Position numbers and translations under genes: made by a program. Below the pieces are notes generated by a model that worked only from the letters and a program-made list of their open reading frames with translations, made no database searches and was not told the origin of the DNA. A stretch of DNA of 59,500 nt from Nitrososphaerota archaeon (GTDB lineage: Archaea > Thermoproteota > Nitrososphaeria > Nitrososphaerales > CADDZS01): positions 1-59,500 of the forward strand of contig JAJPHP010000035.1 of assembly GCA_021325255.1 (NCBI GenBank), given 5' to 3'. Below, piece by piece: positions 1 through 8,778 of this stretch (its first letter is position 1; each line of letters opens with the position of its first letter).

Positions 1-90
1 AATTGAGACATATCAGAAACTGGATCAACGTCTTTTGGCTGCACCATCAGCCAATGTACAAATCTTTCATCCGGGCGATAGAATATGTGG

Positions 91-579
91 TTAAGTAAAC
101 GGAGCAGGCTCCACCCGCTCAAAGTACTCAATATCGGCGAGTTCTCCTTTCCTCTGGTCTTTTGGTTTGAAAACGGCTTTCACTTTCATACCGATTCGCG
201 GTCGCTCAACCTGCAGTCTGCCGATCAATCCTCCATCGACGCCATCGAACTTTACCAGTGCGATGACCTCCATCCCTCTGTCCTTGACGACCTCGGTATA
301 GGTGTAGAGATATCCTGAATCTCCAGGTATCTCCCTCCACTCTCTCGTCTCAACAAAACATTCTTTGCAATATATCTTCGGCGGGAGGAACATCCTGCTG
401 CACTTCTTACACGTGCTCGCCTGAATCTTGCCCTGCTTCAGAAGTTGCAAGAACCTGTCCCCGGCGACTCCGGCCGAATACTTCCAAGAGAGAGGTATGT
501 GATCCGACCATTCGCGCATCTCCTTGTTATTGGCAAGTCTTTCCAACTTTCTCTTTTCACTACTCTGTGATACCTTCAA
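91..579 (-). CDS. DUF35 Zn-ribbon/OB-fold acyl-CoA-associated protein A
   Basis: Seen: 162 residues with a rubredoxin-like zinc ribbon (C57-x2-C60 ... C71-x2-C74, the CKKC and CKEC pairs separated by a PPKIYC element) followed by a beta-rich C-terminal half of OB-fold type. This is the DUF35 architecture. Known for the family: DUF35 proteins partner thiolase-superfamily enzymes (archaeal thiolase/HMG-CoA synthase complex, BbsA of benzylsuccinate degradation, ChsH2 of steroid side-chain aldolases), where the OB part helps bind acyl-CoA. It is the last gene of a minus-strand cluster thiolase2-thiolase1-DUF35B-DUF35A with a 10-nt gap to its neighbour. Inference: it is a subunit of a complex with one of the two thiolase-like proteins. 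An internal ATG at residue 21 is an alternative start. Confidence 0.85.
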   Translation of the reverse strand: MKVSQSSEKRKLERLANNKEMREWSDHIPLSWKYSAGVAGDRFLQLLKQGKIQASTCKKCSRMFLPPKIYCKECFVETREWREIPGDSGYLYTYTEVVKDRGMEVIALVKFDGVDGGLIGRLQVERPRIGMKVKAVFKPKDQRKGELADIEYFERVEPAPFT

Positions 580-589
580 AAGAAATATC

Positions 590-1102
590 CTAGACTAGCC
601 TGAAGTACCTGATATCTAATATTGAGCCGGTACGTTCACTAGACGGCTTCCAAACCGCTTGGACCTTCCGCCCGACCTTTATGTCCGAGGGAGCTCTGAC
701 CTCACCTAGCAGGTGAAGAAATCCCATCAAAGGGCTCGCTCCGTCTATGTTAATAACTGCAACGTAAAGGGGCTCTTTCAACCTCGAGGCGTCAGTTCCG
801 ACGTGCGCTATGGAGTAGGTGTTGATTGTGCCCGTGTCCTTGACGTACACCCATTCATCCGTGTCCCGGAAGCAGTCCTCGCAGAATATACGTGGAGGGA
901 CCATGATTCTTCCGCACTTGTGGCACTTTCTTGCTATTATCCTTCCTTCTTTCAGTTCATTGAGAAATCGGCTGACTGCGACTCCCGAGGCCCAAGAATA
1001 TTTTAGGTCAGCCTCGAAGTCAGTTACAAGTACTTCCTGTCCAGATTTTAGGGCTGAGGAGCTTATCTCATGTCCCGGAAAAAATTTCACTCTTTCACTC
1101 AA
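590..1102 (-). CDS. DUF35 Zn-ribbon/OB-fold acyl-CoA-associated protein B
   Basis: Seen: 170 residues, a paralogue of the next gene downstream, with the same zinc ribbon (C60-x2-C63 and C74-x2-C77, with PPRIFC between) and an OB-like C-terminal half. The N-terminal helix region carries the same YSWASGVAVSRFL-type element seen as YSAGVAGDRFL in the paralogue. It lies 42 nt downstream of the thiolase-like gene, so co-transcription is likely. Inference: the two DUF35 and two thiolase-like genes probably form a heteromeric acyl-CoA enzyme, one DUF35 per thiolase-like chain. Confidence 0.85.
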   Translation of the reverse strand: MSERVKFFPGHEISSSALKSGQEVLVTDFEADLKYSWASGVAVSRFLNELKEGRIIARKCHKCGRIMVPPRIFCEDCFRDTDEWVYVKDTGTINTYSIAHVGTDASRLKEPLYVAVINIDGASPLMGFLHLLGEVRAPSDIKVGRKVQAVWKPSSERTGSILDIRYFRLV

Positions 1103-1144
1103 GAAAAATTTTGCACCCTCCCCTTTGATTTTCTGCTCGGATTC

Positions 1145-2317
1145 CTATCTCCTGTTCATCACGAGAACGGAACTATATTGCATAAGGTCGCCCCATGCCT
1201 GCGCTAGGCCCGTGTGCACTGTCTTTCGCACCTGCCTCCTCCCGGCCTGGTTTGTTAGCTGGAAGTAGATTTCGCAGACTTTCATCATGCCGGCCGCCGC
1301 GATGGGATTGCCCACGCCTAGTAGGCCGCCTGACGGGTTGATAGGCAGCTCACCGTTTCTCTCAGTGATCCCCGATGCAGTCATCTTCGCAGCCTCGCCT
1401 TTTTTAGCAAATTGCAGTCCCTCCATATGGTGGAGTTCCTTGTAATCGAAAGGATCGTACACTTCCGCAATGTCAATTTCCTTGCGAGGATTCTCGATTC
1501 CAGCCATGCGATAAGCCATCTTCCCAGCGTTTTCAAGATACTGCGGGTAACAAAGATCTCTGTCAGTCCAGTACGTGCTATCTATGTTCCAGCCGCACCC
1601 TGCGACTCTAACAGGCTCCTTGGTTACTTTTCTTGCGAATTCTTCACTACAAAGCACAACTGCAGCCGCCCCATCGCTCGGTGGGCTCACGTCCAGTCTC
1701 TTGACGGGCCAGACCATAGGTTCGGAGTTCATGACATCCTGCACGGTAATCTTCGCTGGGAGCTGCGCGCATGGGTGGTCCAGTGCATTTGATTTGTTCT
1801 TGACGGCCACGCGAGCAATCTCTTCCTCCTTTATGCCATATGCAGCCATGTATCTCCTCATCTCTAAGGCGAAAATCCAGAGCAGTGTGACCCCGAGCGG
1901 CCTTTCTATTGTGTGGTCGAATATGCTCCAGAAAGCGTACTGTGGATGTGGTTGAAGCGGAGACATTTTCTCCTCGGCTACTGCGAGGCAGACATCGCTC
2001 AGGCCAGAAGCCACGTGCCACCAAGCAGAAATCGGGGTAAAGACGCCAGTAGCTCCGCCAACGAAAACCCTGGAGTATCTTCTTTTGTATCCGCCTGCGC
2101 CGTCTAAGAGGTACTCTCCCTTCATGTGCACACCGTCGAATGCATCAGGTGCGGATCCCAACACGACCGAGTCGACATCTTTTCGCTCTATTCCCGCGGA
2201 ATCCAGCGCCATCCTTGCTGCTTCAAACGAAAGCTCCTTTCCAGTCTCCAGCATTCGTCTTCGGAACAGCGTCATCCCCGCGCCAATTACGCAGACCTTT
2301 CTCTTAGGAAGAGCCAA
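1145..2317 (-). CDS. Thiolase-superfamily protein without catalytic Cys (1)
   Basis: Seen: 390 residues with the thiolase/SCP-x fold signature, including an N-terminal VCVIGAG strand, the SPPSDGAAAVVL segment and the C-terminal NPSGGLLGVGNP loop. By eye the nucleophile position (Cys about residue 88 in true thiolases) reads FVGGATG, so Cys is replaced by Gly; the GHP histidine motif reads GNP; the third catalytic motif reads QAWGD. Known: such degenerate members are common in archaea and are usually annotated acetyl-CoA acetyltransferase; some thiolase-like proteins paired with DUF35 partners are retro-aldolases (Ltp2/ChsH2 type). Inference: subunit of a thiolase or aldolase complex acting on a branched or odd acyl-CoA, not a stand-alone thiolase. 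Confidence 0.85.
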   Translation of the reverse strand: MALPKRKVCVIGAGMTLFRRRMLETGKELSFEAARMALDSAGIERKDVDSVVLGSAPDAFDGVHMKGEYLLDGAGGYKRRYSRVFVGGATGVFTPISAWWHVASGLSDVCLAVAEEKMSPLQPHPQYAFWSIFDHTIERPLGVTLLWIFALEMRRYMAAYGIKEEEIARVAVKNKSNALDHPCAQLPAKITVQDVMNSEPMVWPVKRLDVSPPSDGAAAVVLCSEEFARKVTKEPVRVAGCGWNIDSTYWTDRDLCYPQYLENAGKMAYRMAGIENPRKEIDIAEVYDPFDYKELHHMEGLQFAKKGEAAKMTASGITERNGELPINPSGGLLGVGNPIAAAGMMKVCEIYFQLTNQAGRRQVRKTVHTGLAQAWGDLMQYSSVLVMNRR

Positions 2318-2336
2318 AGCCTATAGATCAACCAAC

Positions 2337-3503
2337 TTATTTTGAGAAAATCGCAGTTACGCCGGTCTGGGTCGGTATGCCGCGCCAGGACTGCACGACG
2401 CACTTTCTAGGATTCGAAAGTTGGATAGACCCCGCCTGTCCTCGGAGTTGCAAAACCGCTTCATGTGCCCTCACAAGTGAAGTTGCTTCTACGAAATATC
2501 CCATACCTAAGGAACCACCGGAAACGTTGATTGGAAGTGCCCCATCTGGGTCCGCTTTTCCAGATGAAACGAACTGGCCCGATTTTTTCTTCTTTGTTGG
2601 TCCGGTCAGTCCAAGGGAATCAATATGTTCCAGTTCCTTGTAAGCAAATGTATCGTCCAGTTCAGCAAAATCAAGCTGTGACGAGGGTCTCGTGATCCCA
2701 GCCATTTCATACGCCTCCATAGCGGAATAAGAAGCATATGCGGCCTGCCCCAAATCCATTTCTTCCAGATTAGGGCTATCGGAAAACCAAGAAATCCCGT
2801 CTATCCATACCGGCCCCTCAGTAAACTTAGGAGCCTGACGTGCACTCGCAAGGACCATCACTACGGACCCATCGCAGGAGTCGCTCACCTCAACTTTTTT
2901 CAAAGGCGAGGCTACCTCTTCGCTTTCAAGGACTTCTTTGATGGAGATTTTGCTCCCATACGACGCACGTGGGTTTCGGAGCGCATTGTTCTTGTTCTTA
3001 GTTACAACTGCGGCAGAATCCTCTTCTGTGTTACCTGACTCATGGAGATACCTTCGCATTTCCATTCCCGCCAGATACATCGATCCTACCCCCTTTGGCC
3101 GACCATACGTGGGATCGTATCCCAACTCCTCGACCAACTGCTTAGAGACAACATCGGACAATTTGCTATGCGATTCGACTACGACAATATCTGATACTCC
3201 GGCGAGAATGTGCATGTATCCATGAGCAAGTCCTAGAAGTCCATCGCCAGAGACGGTCAGCAAAGGTCTCAGTTTTGCACCAATTTGATCCGGCGCATAT
3301 TCATCAGTGATGCTGATTCCTTCCCAGAAATCTTCTGCACAACAAATGAATGAGCCCACATCCGATCTTGCATCTATATCCGCATCACTGTAGGCTCTCT
3401 TCGCCGCTTGGAACATCAGCTCCTTCGTAGAGTAACCAGCAGTCAACGGGTCAAGATCCGAGATACCAACGCCGACTATTGCAACTTTTTTTCTGGAGGG
3501 CAT
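2337..3503 (-). CDS. Thiolase-superfamily protein without catalytic Cys (2)
   Basis: Seen: 388 residues, first gene of the minus-strand cluster, 19 nt upstream of its paralogue. Thiolase-fold landmarks are present (KKVAIVGVGISD at the N-terminus, VEVSDSCDGSVVMVLAS, NVSGGSLGMGY near the C-terminus). At the nucleophile position the sequence reads TVSGDGLLGLAHG with no Cys, and the GHP histidine position is a Tyr (GMGYF). It is clearly diverged from its neighbour, which suggests two different subunits rather than a recent duplication. A TATA-like TTAAATC on the minus strand lies about 50 bp upstream (near 3552-3559). Function is inferred only at the level of acyl-CoA C-C bond chemistry or a structural role in a thiolase complex. 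Confidence 0.83.
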   Translation of the reverse strand: MPSRKKVAIVGVGISDLDPLTAGYSTKELMFQAAKRAYSDADIDARSDVGSFICCAEDFWEGISITDEYAPDQIGAKLRPLLTVSGDGLLGLAHGYMHILAGVSDIVVVESHSKLSDVVSKQLVEELGYDPTYGRPKGVGSMYLAGMEMRRYLHESGNTEEDSAAVVTKNKNNALRNPRASYGSKISIKEVLESEEVASPLKKVEVSDSCDGSVVMVLASARQAPKFTEGPVWIDGISWFSDSPNLEEMDLGQAAYASYSAMEAYEMAGITRPSSQLDFAELDDTFAYKELEHIDSLGLTGPTKKKKSGQFVSSGKADPDGALPINVSGGSLGMGYFVEATSLVRAHEAVLQLRGQAGSIQLSNPRKCVVQSWRGIPTQTGVTAIFSK

Positions 3504-3813
3504 TTGGTGATCCTCGAATCCTTTTTTCGCGGATTTTCAGCGCTGTACTGTCGATTTAAGACTTTTTATCATCTGTTCTATGAAAGTATCTGGAAATCTA
3601 ATGCAGTTTTTAGTGCAATAGGATGTTCTGATGAACAGAGGGCGTACCTCCAAATGCAGAGACTCACACGTCATAATGCAATATTCCCGACACTAGGATT
3701 TTCTGTGTTGTCTGGATGATAGGGCTAGGGAAAAGTATTTTCAATTAGCTGTTGTCATTCAGACCCTCATTATACTGAACGAAAGGAGCGAGGCCAGGAG
3801 TCCGTAGATTGAA
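3504..3813. other. Divergent intergenic region
   Basis: About 310 bp between the minus-strand thiolase cluster and the plus-strand acyl-CoA dehydrogenase. It holds AT-rich TATA-like stretches for both directions (around 3552-3566 for the minus strand; a CATTATAC element near 3767-3775 for the plus strand). No coding sequence recognised. Confidence 0.5.
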
Positions 3814-4980
3814 TTGGCATTCTTCACCGATGAACAGCGCAGAATAATTTCGATGATGTATCATGAGCGCTCAGATGAGTACAATGCACTGCTAGAATCG
3901 TTCGGATTGTTCATAGAAAGGGAGATACTTCCTACAGCGGCCATAGTAGACAAGAAATCAATCTTTCCGAAAGATAATATCGACAAGATCTTTCGCAACG
4001 GATTCACCAATATTTCCTTCCCCGAAGATGTGGGAGGGCTTGGCCTCCCTTTCCCTGTCTATCTAGCGTGCATGGAACTCGTTGCTAAAGCATGCGCCAG
4101 TACGGCAATCTCCCTCGCCATTCACGGCACCGTCTGCGATGGAATTTTCAGGTTCGGTAACAAGGCTCAGCATGAAAAGTACCTGAGACCCTTGATTTTG
4201 GGGCAGAAACTTGCCGCATTCGGCCTAACCGAAGCGAGCGGAGGTTCTGATGCAAAATCATTGACAACCAGAGCAACGCTCACTGATGGCGAGTGGAATC
4301 TCAATGGTGAGAAGATGTTCATTACCAATTCGGGAGAAGCCGATTACTATTTTGTTTTCGCCAGAACGGACAAGGGGTTTGCCTCATTGATTATCCCAAA
4401 GGAAGCGAAAGGCCTTTCTGTCGGAAAGAACATTCAGAAAATGGGACTCAGAGGATCTAGTCTCGCTGAACTGACATTCAGGGAATTGAATGTTCCCGAG
4501 GAAAACATCATTGGAACGGACGGCGAAGGTTTCGAATATGCTAAGAAGATGTTGCTTGGTGGTAGAATAACAGTGGCCGCAATAAGCGTTGGAATTGCAC
4601 AGATTGCCTTAGAAAAGTCGATATCTTATGCTAAGGGCCGCACTGCGTTTGGGAACAAGTTATCCGATTTCCAAATGACGCGTAGCAAGGTCGCCGAGAT
4701 GCAAACTGAGATACATGCGGCAAGATTGATGACCTATTATGCAGGATACTTGAAAGCAATTGGAGAGGATTATACATCACAGGCGTGTCAGGCAAAGCTG
4801 TATGCCTCTGAGATGGCCCTGCGAGTCTGTAACGAGTGCATCCAAATCCACGGTGGTTATGGATATACCGATGAAGCAGACGTGCATAGACACTGGAGAG
4901 ATGCAAAGTTGATGACCATAGGCGAAGGCACGTCAGAGATCATGAAGTTGATAATTTCAAATCAGCTTTTCAAGAGTTAG
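3814..4980 (+). CDS. Acyl-CoA dehydrogenase (1)
   Basis: Seen: 388 residues, the normal length for the short-chain acyl-CoA dehydrogenase family. Motifs: FGLTEASGGSDAKSL and the MFITNSG FAD-binding strand of the middle domain, the QIHGGYGY motif, and IGEGTSEI near the C-terminus containing the Glu aligned with the catalytic base of the SCAD/isovaleryl group. Reaction: alpha,beta-dehydrogenation of an acyl-CoA with FAD, passing electrons to ETF. The start used is a TTG at 3814; an in-frame ATG at residue 14-15 would shorten it. Divergent from the thiolase-like cluster and close to etfBA and the EMO-like gene, which fits a role in fatty or branched acyl-CoA oxidation. Substrate chain length cannot be read from the sequence. 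Confidence 0.92.
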   Translation: MAFFTDEQRRIISMMYHERSDEYNALLESFGLFIEREILPTAAIVDKKSIFPKDNIDKIFRNGFTNISFPEDVGGLGLPFPVYLACMELVAKACASTAISLAIHGTVCDGIFRFGNKAQHEKYLRPLILGQKLAAFGLTEASGGSDAKSLTTRATLTDGEWNLNGEKMFITNSGEADYYFVFARTDKGFASLIIPKEAKGLSVGKNIQKMGLRGSSLAELTFRELNVPEENIIGTDGEGFEYAKKMLLGGRITVAAISVGIAQIALEKSISYAKGRTAFGNKLSDFQMTRSKVAEMQTEIHAARLMTYYAGYLKAIGEDYTSQACQAKLYASEMALRVCNECIQIHGGYGYTDEADVHRHWRDAKLMTIGEGTSEIMKLIISNQLFKS

Positions 4981-5021
4981 GCATTCCCGATCTATTTGGA
5001 AAACCGCGCGCGGACTCGGCC

Positions 5022-5053
5022 CCCTTTTTTTCCTGCCCTCAGACAAAAAAGGG
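5022..5053 (+). terminator. Hairpin terminator candidate after acyl-CoA dehydrogenase
   Basis: Inverted repeat with 9-bp arms: CCCTTTTTT (5022-5030) and AAAAAAGGG (5045-5053), loop of 14 nt, about 40 bp after the dehydrogenase stop. It could end that transcript; archaeal termination often needs only the T-tract. Confidence 0.35.
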
Positions 5054-5126
5054 AAAGGGGAAGCAAGTTTCAGCGTTTCTCTTTTATAGACACGAGTACA
5101 CGGTTCAATATTGTGCTTCTGCGAAG

Positions 5127-5594
5127 ATGGGTGCCTTCAGATGGATTGCCATAGCAGTCCTAGTTTTTTCGATTGCAATTGGTGCCACCTTCGGGCTATT
5201 GATCACAACGACCTCTACAGCGAATCAAAAATACAGCTTCGAAACCTACATTTACCGCACGTCAACCCCTATCCAGTGTTATCCCAATCCTAGCGGCTGG
5301 AGCATCTGGCTCGAGATCCAAGTCATCGGAAACAGGACAGGTATGAATTTCCAGTCGGTCACGCTCTACAATGCAGGAAACAACATCAGGATCGACCTAC
5401 CGCTAAACAGCACTTCTTACGCAACGTATAAACAAGTGAATTCGACATTCGAATCTATTTACCTGGGTTTGCCCGATTACTTCAGCTCGGGTGCCGTCCT
5501 TCAAATCAGCCTTACGTTCTACATAAGTGGATTCGCACCGAATTCTGTGAATCTTCCAGCCACGCCAATCGTTGATGGCAATGTGACTTGCTAG
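5127..5594 (+). CDS. Exported/membrane-anchored hypothetical protein
   Basis: Function not recognised. Seen: 155 residues beginning with a hydrophobic N-terminal segment (about residues 6-27, WIAIAVLVFSIAIGATFGLL) typical of a signal anchor, followed by a Thr/Asn/Ser-rich, beta-like extracytoplasmic domain with two conserved-looking Cys residues (one near residue 51, one at the C-terminal residue). It is a single gene between a plus-strand acyl-CoA dehydrogenase and the convergent EMO-like gene, whose stop lies 4 nt away. Probably a surface-exposed protein of about 13 kDa. Confidence 0.6.
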   Translation: MGAFRWIAIAVLVFSIAIGATFGLLITTTSTANQKYSFETYIYRTSTPIQCYPNPSGWSIWLEIQVIGNRTGMNFQSVTLYNAGNNIRIDLPLNSTSYATYKQVNSTFESIYLGLPDYFSSGAVLQISLTFYISGFAPNSVNLPATPIVDGNVTC

Positions 5595-5598
5595 TCTA

Positions 5599-7755
5599 TC
5601 ACAGAACCTCAGCGACCATCTCAGAGATATCCTTCACTTGGAGCTTCGAATCGCCAACCCTGTTGGCGTCTTCAAACATAGTAAGGCAGAATGGGCACTC
5701 TGTCGCAAGCGTTCCAGCCCCAGTCTTCACAGCCTCGTCCAAACGAATTCCTGTTATGGACTTTTGCTGCGGAACCTTGTACCAGTAGTTTGAACCCCCG
5801 GCCCCACAGCAGAAGGTCTTTTCCTTGCAGCGATACATTTCTTTCAGCTCCGCACCTGTCGCATTCAGGACCTTGCGCGGTTCATCGAATATGTTGTTCA
5901 TTCTTACGGCGTAGCAAGCATCGTGAAGCGTTATCGAAATCTCTTTCACCTTTTCAGGTGGAATTTTGATTCTTCCCTCCTTGATGAGTTCCGAAATGAG
6001 CTGTGAGTGATGAATGACCGAATAGTTTCCCCCGAAGGTTGGGTATTCGTTTTTCAACGTGTTGAAGCAGTGTGGGCAGCTTGTAATTATCTTCCTGACC
6101 CCAAAAGAGTTCATCTTCTCTATGTTCTGAATGGCAAGTTCTTGGTACCTCCCTTCCTCGCCGAGTCGTCTAGCCGGATCGCCGTTGCATAATTCTTCGG
6201 AGCCCAAGATTGCAAACGAGATCCCCGCAGCCGTGATGATCTTTGCCAGTGACTTTGCGATATTCTGCGCTCTTTGATCGAAAGAACAAACACACCCAAC
6301 CCAGTATAGGTATTCTGCCTGTGGGTTTTCGTTAATCGTCTTTACTCCCGAAGGTCCATCAACCGTCTTTGCCCAATCACTTCTTGAGCTATTGCTGAAA
6401 CCGTAGGGGTTCTGATGAGCAGCGAGATTCGAGAGCATGGCCGTCTGCTTTGAATCGAGCCGGTTGGCCGAAACAATCGTTCTTCTGAGGTCGCTTATGA
6501 AGTCCAGCTGATTGATGTCTACGGGGCACTCGTATACGCATGCCGCACACATCACGCACGAAAACATCTCAACATCTCTGATTGCGCCAGCGGCGAACAG
6601 GTCTGGGGCATGCTCTTCCTTACTGGTCTTCTTCACTTTGTAATCTCTGTAGAATTGACTTTTCAAATCTTGAACAACCTCTCTGGGCGACAGGTCTCTT
6701 CCGGCGGCGTTGGCAGGGCAGGCAGCTTCGCACCTGCCGCAATTTGTGCATGCGTCGAGCATTGCTCTTTGTGACCAGTTCAAATCAGTCGAGGTCTTTA
6801 TTCCAATGGACAGATCCGGAGAGTAGTCCGGATTCGTCTCTGTCTGCTTCATTATTTCGGCGAGACTAAATGGAGTGGTCATCCTTCCGATTGGTCTCTG
6901 CGCGTCAAGTCGGATCATGTTGATTAAGGCGTTTGGCACATGGAAGAATTTAGTGTATGGAATCGACGCAATCAGCGCAAAAGCCACCATAGCGTGAATC
7001 CACCATAGCGTCCGGTAAAGGTTCACCCAGTTCAAAACCGAGACGGAATCTGGCCCGGCTCCAAGTGACGTAAAGAAACCGGCAGCAATGCTACCGACGG
7101 GGGAGAAGTACGCCCAGGGGACCGGAATCAGCGCTAATCTGAGGCCTTCTTGAACAAATCCAGAGATGCCCATGTACAGCATCCCAGCGAGTATCCAGCG
7201 ATCAGCCCTGTTTTCAACCAGAAAAAAAGGTTTGAATGACAGCCTGCGCGCAAGTGCTAGCGCAACCGCAATAACAAAGGCAGTGCCCATGATATCTAGA
7301 ACCGTCTTGAACCCGAGGTAAAAGTCGCCTTGGAGTAGAACGATTCCAGCTGGTCTGAGAATGTCATAGTCCATTCCGACGAGAATCGTTCCTATGGTTA
7401 GAGCAGTTATGCCATAAAACATCCATGAGTGCATCAAGCCACCGAATCTTCGCTGGAGAATTTTCCTTTGAGCAAAACCATCCTTTGCGATTATACCTGC
7501 TCTCTTGATCAACCCAGGCGCATTTTCTCTTACTTGGGCCCAGCCAATCCCGTAGATCGAAAACTTGCGGTAAACGCCGTAGAAGAAGACAACGAGTACG
7601 ACTACAAATACGGAATAGAGATAAGTCGGGGTACCACCGGGGAGTAGGGGGTACTCCAACCTGCAAATCTGATCGGGGGCGCACCCGGCGGCGAGATATT
7701 GCGTGGTTTCAAATGTAGTTAGTGCCGGTAACAGAGCCTGCGAGTCTACGATCAC
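5599..7755 (-). CDS. Membrane Fe-S oxidoreductase, EMO-like ETF:quinone oxidoreductase
   Basis: Seen: 718 residues. The N-terminal 270 residues hold about six hydrophobic segments of NarI/HdrE-like cytochrome b type with membrane His residues. Then two 4Fe-4S ferredoxin motifs (CTNCGRCEAACP from about residue 336, CVMCAACVYECPVD about residue 402), followed by two cysteine-rich CCG domains (SCPHCFNTLKNEYP and FCCGAGG with ATECPFC). Known: this HdrD/DUF224 fusion family includes EMO, which passes electrons from ETF to menaquinone in beta-oxidising bacteria. Context: etfA and etfB lie just upstream on the same strand and two acyl-CoA dehydrogenases flank the region; no FAD-type ETF-QO is seen here. 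Inference: it is the ETF-to-quinone link. A heterodisulfide reductase-like role is the alternative. Confidence 0.82.
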   Translation of the reverse strand: MIVDSQALLPALTTFETTQYLAAGCAPDQICRLEYPLLPGGTPTYLYSVFVVVLVVFFYGVYRKFSIYGIGWAQVRENAPGLIKRAGIIAKDGFAQRKILQRRFGGLMHSWMFYGITALTIGTILVGMDYDILRPAGIVLLQGDFYLGFKTVLDIMGTAFVIAVALALARRLSFKPFFLVENRADRWILAGMLYMGISGFVQEGLRLALIPVPWAYFSPVGSIAAGFFTSLGAGPDSVSVLNWVNLYRTLWWIHAMVAFALIASIPYTKFFHVPNALINMIRLDAQRPIGRMTTPFSLAEIMKQTETNPDYSPDLSIGIKTSTDLNWSQRAMLDACTNCGRCEAACPANAAGRDLSPREVVQDLKSQFYRDYKVKKTSKEEHAPDLFAAGAIRDVEMFSCVMCAACVYECPVDINQLDFISDLRRTIVSANRLDSKQTAMLSNLAAHQNPYGFSNSSRSDWAKTVDGPSGVKTINENPQAEYLYWVGCVCSFDQRAQNIAKSLAKIITAAGISFAILGSEELCNGDPARRLGEEGRYQELAIQNIEKMNSFGVRKIITSCPHCFNTLKNEYPTFGGNYSVIHHSQLISELIKEGRIKIPPEKVKEISITLHDACYAVRMNNIFDEPRKVLNATGAELKEMYRCKEKTFCCGAGGSNYWYKVPQQKSITGIRLDEAVKTGAGTLATECPFCLTMFEDANRVGDSKLQVKDISEMVAEVL

Positions 7756-8778
7756 TTTTGACTATTCTTCACAAGAGCAGAATTTTCTTGCTTTATAGCG
7801 TTACTGAACAGAACCTGCCCGGATAATGCTCACACATTTGTAAAGGATGACTGGTCACAGTATTCACTGCACTTCTGCTCTACTTCAAAGATTAGGAGAT
7901 GCCCAGAATCCTCCGAAAACAATGGCTCTGTGATTCTAAGGTATGGCTTTTCGACGGGACAGCATGAAGTGGTTGTGATTTTCGTCAAGATGAGAATTAG
8001 TTTGTAATTTATGGCGTTGGTACCGTCAAGACAAGAAAATCACATTCAGGTCGAAGCACTTCGGCCATCTTTGACCGAATTTTGATTTTCTGATTAGGAA
8101 ACGCTGCCTACTATCGCAAACTCCTTGTTTGTCGGTATCAAAGTTCGCCAACGTACGTAAGTCATATGTAATGAGTTCATATAGTAAAATCCGAGCATCT
8201 TTTTCACACAGGCGCTCTTTTTCCATCGCATCTTCAACGTAGTTGAAGATGCGCATTTCTTGTAGCTTTCATCAATGAAAACATGAAATACTTTATTGTT
8301 TGGTGAAGCGATATGGCGTCAAGACAGGCTCTCGACGGTACTCTCTTCTCCCCTTAGGACGTCTCGTGAGCTCTCATATGGTTGTACCCGCAAGCGAACT
8401 GATGAAGGTGAAATTGGATATATCCGTTCGATAGCACCCGCTCTGCTTTTCGCGTGGGGTAAGTAGTTGCCATAGAATCTCTATCCTTGTTTTCTCGTTG
8501 TAAGTCCGATACCGTAGATCCGCCATCATCCGATGTTCATTGTGAGAATGGACACCTCGAGAACAAAGAAAGTCCTTCGCATCTTAACCGTTCATCTTGA
8601 CGGTATCTACTGCTATTGCCGCGTTTGCTTTGGATATGCGGATACTCTTGTTGTCAGCATTTGTTTCCTATTTCCGATGTCCCACCTATCCACAACCTAG
8701 TCCTGAAGATAAGGGCATAGAGGAAGAGTGTAGTGGAATCGGGTACGACTAAATGCAGGCACCGAATATTCTCCGACG
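7756..8778. other. 1-kb non-coding gap with short dispersed repeats
   Basis: No convincing gene between etfA and the EMO-like gene. The 8-mer CGTCAAGA occurs at 7983, 8024 and 8317, and inverted at 8595-8602; 8021-8031 and 8595-8605 form an 11-bp inverted repeat. A perfect 12-bp-stem hairpin sits at 8227-8253. A minus-strand frame of 76 codons (8026-8256) spans the hairpin but has no recognisable features. The promoter of the EMO-like gene should lie near 7780-7800. Confidence 0.5.
8227..8253. repeat. Perfect 12-bp inverted repeat (hairpin)
   Basis: Arms CGCATCTTCAAC (8227-8238) and GTTGAAGATGCG (8242-8253) with a 3-nt spacer GTA. It would form a strong hairpin in RNA from either strand. It is not followed by a clear T-tract, so an operator or mobile-element remnant is as likely as a terminator. 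Confidence 0.6.

Noticed and set aside
8026..8256. Minus-strand 76-codon frame in the 1-kb gap
   Set aside because: Its first codons are the arms of a perfect hairpin and the rest has no recognisable features.
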